From: Membranipora membranacea
Lineage: Eukaryota > Bryozoa > Gymnolaemata > Cheilostomatida > Membraniporidae
Length of the DNA stretch: 64,000 bases
Assembly: GCA_914767715.1 (NCBI GenBank)
Contig: OU612073.1
Location: 6,882,001 to 6,946,000, forward strand
Direction: 5' to 3'
Numbering within the stretch: position 1 is the first letter of the stretch; the number at the start of each line of letters is the position of its first letter. Both the position numbers and the translations under genes were made by a program. The notes below the pieces were generated by a model. The model was given only the letters and a program-made list of their open reading frames with translations, had not been told where the DNA came from and searched no databases. Positions 44,371 through 55,900 of the stretch are shown piece by piece.

Positions 44371-45388
44371 TCACTGGAGGGTGTAGAAACAGTGATTTTT
44401 ACTCATAGCTATCATTGATTTACCGTTCCCAGCTTCAATCGGAATTTAAGTTTGAAAATTGCAATAGATTCAGCAGCTTCTGGCGATCACTTTGATAGTC
44501 GGTTTAGCTCCATAGCTCAAATATTATCAAATGAGCAAGCTATTTAAAACGGTGCAAGACTTAAAGCTATAATTTTTTTGCAGTTTCAGTCCTGATTAAA
44601 TGCTTATATCTCAAACAATTTTGTTGGAATTTTGAGTTTGAAAATTACAATAGATTCAGCAGCTTCTGGTGATCATTTTGATAGTCTGTTGAGCTTCGTA
44701 GCTCAAATATTATCAAAAAAGCAAGCTATTGAAAACGGTGCATAGACTCAAAGCTATAATTTGGTCCTGATTAAATGCTTATATCTCAACCAATTTTGAT
44801 GGAAATTTGAGTTGCAATAGATTCAGTAGCTTGTGAAGATTATTTTGAAGGTCTGTTTAGCTTTGTAGCTCAAGTATAACCAGGGAGTTTAGGACGTTCC
44901 TCGTTGGTATAACCGAACAAGGAAGCAATTGAAAACCGTTATACTACTAATAATGATACAATTATTGGCTGATGGAAAGGGGTAGCAAAGAAGAAAGTCC
45001 TGAACTCCCTGGTTATACTTGAGCTACAAGGCAGAGGAGAATATCAAAATGATCTCCACAAGCTACTGAACCTATTGTGATTTTCAAACTCAAAATTCCA
45101 ACAAAATTGTTTGAGATATTACCATTTAATCAGGACTGAAACTGCAAAAAAAATAATAGCTTTAAGTCTATGCACCGTTTTAACTAGCTTGCTCTTTTGA
45201 TAATATTTGAGCTATGGAGCTAAACCGACTATCAAAGTGATAGCCAGAAGCTGCTGAATCTATTGCAATTTTCAAACTTAAATTCCGATTGAAGCCAGTT
45301 GAGTTATCAATATTTAACCCGAGCTGGGAACGGTAAATCAATGATAGCTATATGAGTAAAAATCACTGTTTCTACACCCTCCAGTGAC
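44371..45388. mobile_element. 1-kb fold-back element with nested palindrome
   Basis: Outer ends are inverted: tcactggagggtgtagaaac (44,371) and gtttctacaccctccagtga (45,369-45,388). Inverted similarity continues inward for about 400 bp, with partly repeated 'gattcagcagcttctgg' segments. The centre is another palindrome: 'tagctcaagtataaccaggg' (44,868) and 'ccctggttatacttgagcta' (45,008). No coding frame. Confidence 0.85.
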
Positions 45389-45392
45389 GTCG

Positions 45393-45466
45393 CGTCACCA
45401 TAATTAAGTGCCTCACTTCAGCTATATACAGTGTCCTGTCTAGGTTTATTATTAAGTCTATGGCTC
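45393..45466. repeat. repeat end motif copy ('cctgtctaggtttattattaagtctatgg')
   Basis: Reads cgtcaccataattaagtgcc ... gtgtcctgtctaggtttatt, the inverse of the motif at 43,788 and 44,174. Another copy is at about 45,983-46,062, ending 20 bp before the acceptor of the last lectin exon. Confidence 0.8.
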
Positions 45467-45982
45467 TTCGACATTTATTACTGTATCGTGATTAAAACTA
45501 CTGCCGGATATGGCACGTAGCCAGATACTTCTACATATTATCTTGATACGGTGTATATATTATTTCTGTAGTAAGTTAAAGAAACTTGGCTCCAAGGCCG
45601 TGTAAAATGACAGTAAAATATAGATAATATTATTCCGATTACATTGTCGTCTATTTACGGCAGAAATATAAGATTCTATTCAGATCAGAGAGAATGCTGC
45701 TTGTCGGTCAGAACTCTCAAGCAAAACTGTTGATCAAAACAAGGGCATAAAAGATTAAAGATGATTCATGCCCAAAATGGGAATAAAAGACATAAAATGT
45801 ATACCGCTGTCGGTAATATTTGTCAACCAAATAGTGAACAAAAATGAGTTGATTGGATAAAAAGTAACATGGTCATGTGAACTATGACTGCTAAGTAATA
45901 AAATCGCATATTGATGGCCACTGCTGTATGTTTTGTCAATCAAGTGGTCTCATCCCAATACATACACCTTCCAATGACGTTA

Positions 45983-46062
45983 CCGTTACGTTGCCTCACA
46001 ATTAAGTGCCTCACTTCAGCTGTATATAGTGTCCTGTCTAGGTTTATTATTAAGTCTATGGC
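45983..46062. repeat. repeat end motif copy next to the lectin acceptor
   Basis: Same motif as 45,393-45,466 (caattaagtgcctcacttca ... aggtttattattaagtctat). Its distance of about 20 bp from the splice acceptor could affect splicing of the last lectin exon. Confidence 0.8.
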
Positions 46063-46081
46063 TTTCACTCAATTTTTTTAG

Positions 46082-46321
46082 AGTGGAGAGAACGCCTCTG
46101 GATAGGACTGAGAGATACTGCAGATTGGCGATGGTATGGGAGGGTGACCGATGTTGTTTTTATTGAGTGATCCTATTTGGTGGGTGGATAACCCTTACCA
46201 GAAGAATGATGAAACCACATGTGGCCTTCTTATCAACAAAGGTTCTAATTGGCAATATGCAGACAGAATATTTGATCATGGTTGTAACTATGAGCACTCA
46301 TACATTTGCGAAATGGTGTAG
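46082..46321 (+). pseudogene. lectin gene, last CTLD exon with frameshift
   Basis: Acceptor tcaatttttttag, phase 1. The first part reads to DVVFIE and stops at 46,168; the second part, in another frame, carries the Cys-Gly (TTCGLL), Cys (HGC) and Tyr-Ile-Cys-Glu (YICE) ends of the CTLD and a stop at 46,319. The break is in or near the run of T at 46,156-46,161. Confidence 0.8.
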
Positions 46322-46631
46322 TGTTGAAATGAAAACAATTTGGAGCTTGAGTTGTCTAAATGGTGAATCTCCTACTTTTTGATGCCATGTAATTGGTATA
46401 CTATCCTGAATGTAACTGGCCAACAGACAAAAATTCATCAGTCAAATTCTAGCATGAATGTCATTAACTATGACTTTCCATACTAACAATCATCATCAGC
46501 AATTTTTGCTTTGTTTTGTAGAGAAATGTTAACTACCGGTATAAAATTTGAAGCATATATATAATATAATACAATACAATACAACAATATATTATACATC
46601 AACAAGGTAGGATCGTATATATGTTGTATTT

Positions 46632-46819
46632 ATCAAGTAATAGCCTGAGGAGATACTGTACAGTATTTCTAGTCTATTGTTGGTTGATACTATCAACCAA
46701 AGTGAGCTGATAATTTATTTTTGTTGTACGCTCAACTTGTTGTATCAAGTTGTTGTATCAACTTGATACAACAATAGACTAGAAATACTGTACAGTATCT
46801 CCTCAGGCTATTACTTGAT
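46632..46819. repeat. perfect 51-bp inverted repeat with 86-bp spacer
   Basis: Arms 46,632-46,682 (atcaagtaatagcctgagga...) and 46,769-46,819 are exact reverse complements. The block 'gataattta...tgttgtacgct' is additionally directly repeated at about 46,708 and 46,816. Confidence 0.92.
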
Positions 46820-46914
46820 AATTTATTTATGTTGTACGCTAGTAAATCCAGTGCTTGGAAAAATTGCTGTGTAAAATGATATTGTTTAGGTGGCTGTGCG
46901 CCTCATCTCAGCAA

Positions 46915-47215
46915 TGTGCACACGAAACCATCCCTTTGGGATTGTGAGATGGTGCAATGGTACGTGTCCCACTCGCGGAGCTTTCAAGGTTGATTGTTCT
47001 AGCCTCCAGCACCAACGAGTGTATCCCTTTACTACTCATCCCTTAGTCAATGTGTACAATTTTTTTTTGGGGATGGTGAGATGGTGCAATCTGTTAGCTT
47101 GCTATTCTATGGCAGGCAATTGGTGCTGCAGGAGCTGTAGGAATGAGTCCCACTGGGGGAGCTTTCAAGGTGGATTGTTCTACCCAACAACATCATCAGG
47201 TGTATCCCTCTCTTA
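46915..47215 (+). repeat. imperfect tandem duplication, ~180-bp unit
   Basis: Two units share 'ttgtgagatggtgcaat', 'gtcccact.g.ggagctttcaagg(t)tgattgttcta' and 'gtgtatccct'. Both can be read as ...GAFKVDCS...VYP..., but the frame between them is not maintained, so coding is uncertain. Confidence 0.6.
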
Positions 47216-48029
47216 CACTTTTCTTCAGCAATAGAAAGAGACGATTTGTTTTGTCTTAGGAGGGGAGATTAACTTTCTAACAACAATATTCATAAGAGAA
47301 AGTAGACAACTATTAGAAAAACCAGATATATACTTGGGTAGTTACGACAGATTACTGTCCCTCATATAAAGTAAAGGGTGTACACCATAGACATAATTAT
47401 TAAAAAAAAGTAAATTGACTTAGATTTTAACCGTGACATATGTAGTCTATCAAATTCGGTGACAAATTTCATGAACATAACAAAAGTTGTGGTTTTCTAT
47501 TTCAGTGAACATGTCGATGTCAATGATATATCAATGTTGTATATCAACAATTTTATGTGGCATTCCAAAAATAAACTCTATTATTATTACATATAGCCTA
47601 AGAATCGATTCTTCTGGTAGATGGCTTGTCTCATAGATCAATTAAAGCTGTATAAAGTGGGTTATAAGAGATTTGTTAGAATATTGACCAGCAACAAAAC
47701 ACAGACACAGCTGTCAGTTTTTAAAAGCTCCATGTCAATAATTATTTTGAATTGCCTTTTGATTGTTTTTGGTTGAAATCGAACCAACAAGTAGCCAAGA
47801 TTTGTTTTCTGCAGATGGATACCCAGTTTCTGAACAACATGGTGCCTTGATCAAGTTCAACAGTGGGAATGTTAAAAGTCACCAATGACATATTAGATGT
47901 AATCATGATTATCTAGGTTTATCGAAGCTGTGGCAGCGGCAGCAGAGGTATTTGAAGTTCACTGATACAAGCATTTGGCTCACAGCAAGAGGTAGGTACA
48001 GTCAACCCCTTCAAAAGTCTCCATTGCAA

Positions 48030-48095
48030 GATTAGTCTGAGCCCCCAGACTTTGCCCCCTGTCCGACGGCCCCCCCGGAGGGGAAAAAGTCTGAG
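48030..48095. repeat. small fold-back repeat, family 'agtctgagcccccagact'
   Basis: agtctgagcccccagacttt ... cccggaggggaaaaagtctga. Related copies at about 7705-7750, 37,587-37,660, 40,860-40,925 and 61,730-61,785 share 'gtctg.g...cagact' with a C/G-rich core. Confidence 0.6.
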
Positions 48096-48529
48096 AACAA
48101 TGCAGGATTTCGCTGGAGTTGTCTGCTCTTGAGTATTATAAGTTAATCAAGGGGAGCACTAAAACTGCAATATCTATTGATTTCTGTTCATGCCACCTAC
48201 TATATTGCTCCAGGTATGAGAGTATTCCAGTCAGACTCTGGGAAAAGTAGCCTCATGTTTGGGAAATACTCATGAGCAGAGATATTCACTGCCAAGTAGT
48301 GAAGAAAATGTCAGCCAGAATTTCTTTCATTTTGAATAAGGGCGGTCATTCATGACATTGACAAAAGGTCATACAATGTGTATTATTGGATCCTAGGCTA
48401 TATGAAGTAAGATTAATGTAGAAGTAATGAGAGGAAAAATCCAAGCAAATCCTGCACAGTGCGTAGACTATTGCAAGATATGAGAAATGGCACATAGTGT
48501 TTATCTCCTTCTGACTGTGATGACCGGTA

Positions 48530-49248
48530 GGTATTGCCATTTCTTTCTTGATAGTGGTGAAATTCACCAATTTCATTTTCAAAAGTGCATTAAAACATGC
48601 TTACAGTCACTAAATCACTAAACACAAAAGGCCACAAAAAATAGATAAATCACATCGCATTATTATAATCTTTGACAACAATGGCAATCATGTAACCTCT
48701 TTGATTGGTGTTCTGAGCCAGTATATTGTTAATACAATGTGCATCCTTGTGCGTCATAGAGATATCTATAAGATATATATAAATAAAGCCAGGCTGTTCC
48801 AGATATGACAGTTATTTCTGATGGTTTTGAATATTAGTTGTATCCTGATCTCAGTCACCGACCTAAAAAATAATGTTCACTGAGAGCAGATAGGTATTGT
48901 CATTTCTTTCTTGATAGTGGTGTCACCAATTTCATTTTAAAAAGTGCATTAAAATATGCCTACAGTCACTAAATCACTAAACACAAAAGGCCACAAAAAA
49001 TAGATAAATCACATCGCATTATTATAATCTTTGACAACAATGGCAATCATGTAACCTCTTTGATTGGTGTTCTGAGCCAGTATATTGTTAATACAATGTG
49101 CATCCTTGTGCGTCATAGAGATATCTATAAGATATATATAAATAAAGCCAGGCTGTTCCAGATATGACAGTTATTTCTGATGGTTTTGAATATTAATTGT
49201 ATCCTGATCTCAGTCACCGACCTAGAAAATAATGTTCACTGAGAGCAA
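48530..49248 (+). repeat. recent 0.36-kb tandem duplication
   Basis: Unit 1 is 48,530-48,889 and unit 2 is 48,891-49,248. They are almost identical over the whole length (for example 'cacaaaaggccacaaaaaat', 'gtgcgtcatagagatatcta'). The main difference is a few bases at 'gtggtgaaattcaccaattt' against 'gtggtgtcaccaattt'. High identity means recent duplication or an assembly artefact. Confidence 0.95.
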
Positions 49249-49289
49249 GGAGTGCTGAGAGTAAGGTAGCCTGGCTTAGAGGTGCATAT

Positions 49290-49400
49290 GATTAGGTAGC
49301 TCTGTTGGTTAAAGTGCTTTCAGTCGGAAATTCTGTGGGCCTGTTAAAGATCCTTGGTACGAATCCACTGTCTACTGGGGCAAATAGACACAGTCCATGC
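49290..49400 (+). repeat. possible tRNA-like SINE head
   Basis: ggtagctctgttggttaaag (A-box like) and ccttggtacgaatccac (B-box like) about 50 bp apart, followed by a tail unlike the other copies. Weak. Confidence 0.45.
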
Positions 49401-49852
49401 AGCTTCTTTTTTAAGGTAAAGTATACCATTTTTAAAGCTCTCTCTGTCAGGATAAGAGGAAAACCATTTTGTTTGCTGAAACTTTTAAAGAATTGTTACC
49501 TCCTATCTAATACAATATGTGTTTGATTAACAGCATTGGGGTTGATACCTGTTCCCGCCCTAACATTGTCATGCCTTCATGTATCTCAAATGTGCATCAA
49601 ATTTATTTGTTCAGTCATAGCGTTGAAACCTCAGGAAGCTCATTACCTGCTGCATCATTAGATAATTTTGAGCTTTTGCTCTCAAAGCACCCACATATCA
49701 AGCATCAGGCCCAGAGATAATAGAGATACTGAAGAATTGAAATCCTTTCTGTACCCAAACTACCTAGGGATCTTTAGTCTTGCAGCTAGTTCATGTACCT
49801 TTCATTGTAACTGTTATTTGTATTAATGCTTTTTCTGATTTTCGTATCAAGG

Positions 49853-49944
49853 ATGGGGTTCGGCCAATCACTGTTTGTGATTGCTGTGTGTATGTCTACC
49901 TTTACTAGTGAATCAAGTGGACAAGGACACATTACACAAGAGCC
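49853..49944 (+). CDS. TEP gene exon 1 (signal peptide)
   Basis: ATG at 49,853 (aaggATGG context). The hydrophobic core SLFVIAVCMSTF is followed by small residues, a typical cleavable signal. It ends phase 2 at GAGCC|GTGAGT. Confidence 0.8.
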
Positions 49945-52900
49945 GTGAGTTGTTTATTTTCTTTCTGTATTAAAATTCAAATTTCTCAACAAAGATAATA
50001 AGGTGTATCAAGTATGACCATTTAAGTATTTTTCAACGGGGAAATAATTCTTTGTTTTCAGAGTTACCTGAAATTCTTCCACACAACATTTTTTGATTCC
50101 AAGGGTTATCTGAAATTTGCATGCTTCATTGGATCATCAGCAGTTTAAAGGTCATTTACGTTCTTACTACTTCATGTGCCTTATTGTTTTGATTGCATCA
50201 TCTTCTCACCTTGCCATCTAATCTCAACTATTGAAAATTATCCACTTCACTATGTGTCTATGATTGAGTCGCCTGGAAGCATATCTTGATTCGGCTGCCA
50301 AGTTCTTTGAGACTAATTGGTAGCAATGACAAAAATGAGAGGATATCTCCAAAATTATTACACAGCCAGCTGCACTCGGAGGGGGCTGAAAGTTCCTTCT
50401 ATGGGGGTTACCGACAAATTCCTATCCTCAGAAGCATATAATGATAAATATGAATAGCAAATGAAACCCCAAGGAGCCACATTATTTAACTTTCGAGGAG
50501 GAGCATTGCCTCCCTGCTACATTTCTTCCCCTGGAACTATGGGCATGTACAGGTAACAGGCACAAAATTCAACATTGCAGCAAATAACCCAAGTTGTTTT
50601 ATGAGTTGAAGTCATTACATAGGGTCACCAAAGGCATGTGACACAAAGCTATAACAAAAGCATTACTCAAAAGCTAAATAAACTCCTAAATTTGCTCCTG
50701 TATTTCTTTTCTTCAGGACCTATGCTGTTGTTGCCCCGACAAAGATCAGGCCGAATCAAAAAGTTGTAGTTGCAGCGACAATCCTCCGTTTATCTATTTC
50801 AAACTCATTTACAATCAGAGCTGTTATTCGTTATCTCAGCACAGACAATCATGCTGAGGAAATAGCCAGTACACAGTATACCTTCACAAGGACAGGCTCT
50901 CAAAATCTCATTCTCAAGGTTGGTATCTTATGTTTGTTATAAGTGATTAAATGCAGACAGTTAGTCAAATCTCAATCTAGCATGTTTTCCATGTGTGGAA
51001 TTGGCCTAAAGCTTGGCTTTTTGGAGGCGGAAAGAAACAAATTCATGGGGCATTGATCAATCCACCAGTCCACAGTGAAAATATCAGAACAGACAGTCAT
51101 TAGGGAAGCAGCAAATATACATCTACACGGATCATCTAATTGTCAATTACCCATAGCTGAAAGTTGCCTGATTTTAGATTGCCAAGTTTCAATGAAGTGT
51201 TTGAAGCAATCCCCAAAACAAGATACATTATCATCTTTACTCCTTTTCCCCCCAAAACTGTAATTTGTTAGGTACGTTATGAAAAACATTCATCGGGGAT
51301 GATATTGCCGAATCCCACTGCAGTCCATCCTCTACTGGGGATTGGCTGGTCCCCAGGTGTGCTCCGACCTGCCTGCAAACAGAGAACAAATTGGCGCAGA
51401 TATTGCGGCCTCGCCATTAAGGCACTACTATTTCGCCGCCCATGCCTCGGGATGGGCGAGTGATATGACATCCGATTTTAATCAACCTTTTTTTTTAATC
51501 AACCCTCATAAAATCCGAGAGAAAAGTTTCCCCAGTATTCGTGTTTCCACTTACCTTGGTAGTAGCACCAGTTTGAAGACAGTCTTCTTGATACAGTTTA
51601 AAATAGTTGATAAGAATTACCCCCTCCCCACCCTAAGCCTGTCAAGACCCTACTGCCATCTAATCAAAAAGAAAATCTATAGTTTCCGATGAGGTCATCA
51701 AAATTTGTGAGCTTGCCAAAGGAAGTGTTAATGTAAAAGAAATGCTTGCCAGACCCTATTGGCACAGTGGAAGGGTTGGCCTTGAAATTTTGGCAAAATA
51801 ATGTTAAAAATACGATCCATTCTTGGTTGAAAATAGAACGATTTTGAAGTGTTATTACGTGCTATGTATAGTTTGTTGGTCGGAGTGAATAGCATTTAAA
51901 CATTTATTTACAGAAAATCACTGGTAATCTGAATTTTCCGTGCAATATATCAGATTTTTTGAGTATTATCTTTTTTGTCTGTTGATGGATCTTTTTCGTG
52001 GAGCTGCAATCATCATGAGAACGCAGTTGCTTTGCTTTTAACTAATTAACATTCCAGTTTTAAACGCATCTTCCGCTGATATTTTTCTTTTATATCCTTC
52101 AATATTAATGTCTGTTTTTAAGTTACAATACTCTACAACTCACTTTGGCAACTCTGGTCATTGTAAAGACAATATACCCAGTCTGATCATGTATATATTT
52201 TCCCCAGACTCCTGACTTGATGGCTAAAGGGAATTATACACTCAGAGTTACAGGCTTTTCAGAACCAAGTCTGGAAGGCTTGATATTTACAAATGAAACT
52301 AAGCTGTTCTTCGACTCAAAACAAATATCTGTTTTCATCTTCACCGCCAAGCCATGGTATACCCAAGGTCAAACAGGTAAGACTGTGCACAATCTACTGC
52401 TACTGCATTTATACACTGATGTTCTGCTGTAAGTGTTGCTTCACTTACAAAATGGCGGCTATCTCAAAACCACTTTTATATGACATGAGACATTGGCCAC
52501 CTGATACTGCTAACAGACCTACGATTGTTATATTAAAGGAACCAGATTTGTATTTATATGGGATACTGATATTTTTGTAGGTCTACAATGCCTCCTTTTT
52601 ATTCCTGAATTTCTAAAATTTTATATTTCCAATAACTATTTTCCAGTGTTGATGAGGATAATTCCGCTAACCACAGAGTTAAAACCTGTCTCTACATCGA
52701 TGGATGTCAGCATGGTGGTATGCAATGTTATTGTCTTTAATATAAAAAAATGACTGGTTTTGATCTCTGTTTCAGACATTGAATATGTTCGAATGAATAC
52801 AATGCAAAAAAGAGAAAATGTCAAATGTTCAATCCTGACATGTAAATGGGAAAATAATCTACCTTGGTGACAGAGTACTATTATTGCTAACTATTCTTTT

Positions 52901-55900
52901 CTCCTGATGTGTTTTTTTAATTCTGCCTGTCTGCCTGTCTGCAAAAAACACTACAATGGCATTGATCGGCACTTTTGATTGGGAATGCGTGAGGCGCAGC
53001 CATTTTTTTCCCATAATCATCGAATTATAAGTAAGAAAAAATTAATATGTTTTCTCACCATTCCTTTCCCCTGAAAATGGTCATCATTGGTGATTTTAGA
53101 ATTCTGCAGGAATTGTCATGAAGGAGTGGTATAGTCTGCATAGTAACACAGGTGGTGTTCTTAGTTTAAGCTATCCACTCAACAGTCAGTTTACAAGCTC
53201 TGGATATTGGACCATACGAGTGCTATGTAAGGGCCATATCTACAAGCGTACATTCTATGTGAAAGAATTTTGTAAGTAACCGTAGCTTCAAAACAACATA
53301 AATTTATCTTTGGATTTGCTGTGTCATCTTGTTAGAATGACTTTGCGGTAGAATGATTGCATATTCAATATGCAATCATTTTACCACTATAGTCTAGGTT
53401 GTTTACCAAGATACTCAATAAAATGATATTGATTGAATATTTTGATAATCTGCACACACAATAGCGAAAGCTTACCAATGGGGTTGTGTTTTTCAGAGTA
53501 ATCTCCCTTGATAGACAGTTTTCTGAGCTCTGATTTAGGTCTCAATTCGGAGTTGTCCTCTCTCCAGTTTGGTACTTTTAACCCACATAGGAAAAACGTG
53601 CTGAAAAGAGGGTTATCTTGAAAACCGCTTATAATAGGATAAAAATTATTTTTGATTCAGAATCTGCAACATTGAAAACTCACATGGACATAGTTTGGGA
53701 AATAATTTTAGTATTTGGATAGCCAATTATAGCATCTTTGCCAGTTTTGCGGACAAATTGGCAGAATTTTTCACGAGTTTCGTCACTAAAATTAAGATTT
53801 ATCAACATTCAAGCCTCCAATGATTTGGAAACCCTGTCCCACAGGGCTTTCAATGGTGCAGACTCTGAACCGAAAATCATTTTTATCCTAATGTAAGCGG
53901 TTTTCAAGATTACCCTCTTTCAGCAGGTTTTTCCTATGCGGCGTGGGTTAAAAGTACCAAACTGGAGAGAGGACAACTCCGAATTGAGGCATAAATAAGA
54001 GCTCAGAAAACTGTCTATTATTTACAGATGAGACCATACTTTTACAAAGTTTCATATAAGCCATAAAGGAAGCAGATGAGACCTTTTGCTGTAAAAACTC
54101 CTCAGTTTCTGCTAACTACAATTGATATTTTTATTCGGTAATCCAAAAATCTAACCTATATGCTGAAATAAAAAAGTATCAGAAAATCCCAATTTTTAAT
54201 ACAATTTATATTAAATTATAATACATTAAATTATAAAAACCTGATCAATCACAATGAAATTCAGTGTCAGGAAGGAAGGTGTCATGAAATATACAGCTTA
54301 ATTTGTTTTGCAAAAATATTCTATATATAGTTAAGTTATTGAATTGTTTTGTATTACAATAACATGAAACATATATATGTTATTCTGAGTTTTTTTTCTG
54401 CAATCAATATTTTTAGGTTGGATTTATATAATATTCAAAATTCAAAGCTGGAATATTATTATTTCTCATCATTTTAATGATATATTTATTATATTATATA
54501 ATAAATATAATAAACAAATATCAAGTTTCGCAGTCAATTTTTGTCTCATAAAATGGGTCAGCATAGTCCGCCTATGAAATTACCCTCATTTTGTTTTTAT
54601 CTTAATTTCCCTGGCTGCCATACCAAAAAGTGTGATCTGCTCCGATGATAGCTTATATAAAAAAGTGCCAATTTATGGTCTCATCTGTTCAGCGCCCCCT
54701 ATAATAAGGGACAACTCCTGACACAACCCCATTGGGTTAACATATTTATAATTATACATATATATATATATGTGTGTATATGTATTTAATAAATTAATGA
54801 ATTTACCATACATGCTAAGTCGAAAGGATTTTTTTACACACAAGACAACCTGTGTTTCGTTTTCTTCTGTTTATGATTCTTCAGTGTTCTCATTGGATCA
54901 ATAACGTTTTTCTTAAATCTGATATACCTTATCTCATAATCCGAATTTGTATTGTCAGCTGATATATCATGTTCTGTTTCTAGATGGGAATCCGTTTGCT
55001 ATAAATGTTGTCACACCTAATTACATGTTCCACACAGATGATGCCTTGAAAGGTACAATCAGTTCAGTGTAAGTGAGAAACATATCAATTCACAATATTT
55101 GCCACAATTTTTTGTCTGTTTTTATAATGATTTTAGTGTTAATTTCAAAAAGGCTGCGGCTGAATGTCTGCTTTGACTAAGCTTGTTCGCAATTTTTGCT
55201 TTTCAAAATAAATTCTACTTTCAAAGTTTCATACCTCCAACTCGGTGAAAGAGGCAATGGATCTTCCCCTTCAATCTGCTTTCCAGAATATCTTAAATTT
55301 AGCCTTCATTAGATCCTGAGTCAGTCAAGGGAGTTTATTTTGCTAGCTTTGAGGTGACTTAACGTTGGCTATCACCAAATTTCACTAGCTGGACAAAAAA
55401 CTTAATAAAGTTGGGTAAATGTTGGCTAGCCATAAATTTCACAACTTCCAGGAAACACTCAAATGACCATGCTAATTGTAATTTTCCTTAGCTGTCTGAT
55501 TTGTTTATTTTTTAGGAGCACAAACACATTTGGAGTAAAAGGAAATGTGACAGTGAAGATTGACTTCTTTCATAGCGATGATTCAACAGTGACAGATGTT
55601 GAACCACTGATTCTCGATCCATTACCAGTAAGCACATATTTAATAATAATATTAAAAAAGGCAGTCTAACTTTGATTTTTTAACTCTCCAACAGAAAGGG
55701 CTAATAATGGTTTCTCGGCTTAGAGTCACCGCCAATGGCCGAATAGTGCCAGTTTCAGTTTTGGCAGATTGCTGCACACCCAGTTCAGGTGGTCTTTTAT
55801 GGCCTAATACTTCTAGGATGCATTCTAGTTTTCCAGGATGGCACCTTGTGTTATTAAACAGCAATAATGGCTTCTCTACCTATTGGCCTCGATCAATGTC

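Larger units (their letters stand above)
42526..46321 (+). pseudogene. C-type lectin domain gene with a 1-bp frameshift in its last exon
   Basis: Exons 42526-42670 (tentative), 43077-43262 and 46082-46321, phases 1/1/1. Exon 2 encodes ECPDTHVLNPVSYTC then NWETAKANCEGSGDYLAAS; exon 3 encodes EWRERLWIGLRDTADWRWYG, and in the shifted frame TTCGLLINKGSNWQ and HGCNYEHSYICEMV*. The WIGL motif and all six long-form CTLD cysteines are present. In exon 3 the frame changes at the T-run 46,156-46,161: the first frame ends at TGA 46,168-46,170, while the rest is open in another frame to TAG 46,319-46,321, so one base has been gained or lost. The usual EPN/QPD and WND sugar-binding triplets are not seen, so calcium-dependent binding of simple sugars is doubtful. 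A signal-peptide exon was not found. It may be a young pseudogene, a polymorphic null or a base-call error in the T-run. Confidence 0.75.
46322..49852. other. intergenic: repeats upstream of the TEP gene
   Basis: Contains a 51-bp perfect inverted repeat (46,632/46,769), a short tandem duplication (46,915-47,215), a fold-back repeat at about 48,030-48,095, a 0.36-kb tandem duplication (48,530-49,248), a SINE-like piece at about 49,290 and a possible LINE tail at about 49,600-49,700 (frame with SSLPAASLDNFELLL). No supported gene. Confidence 0.5.
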
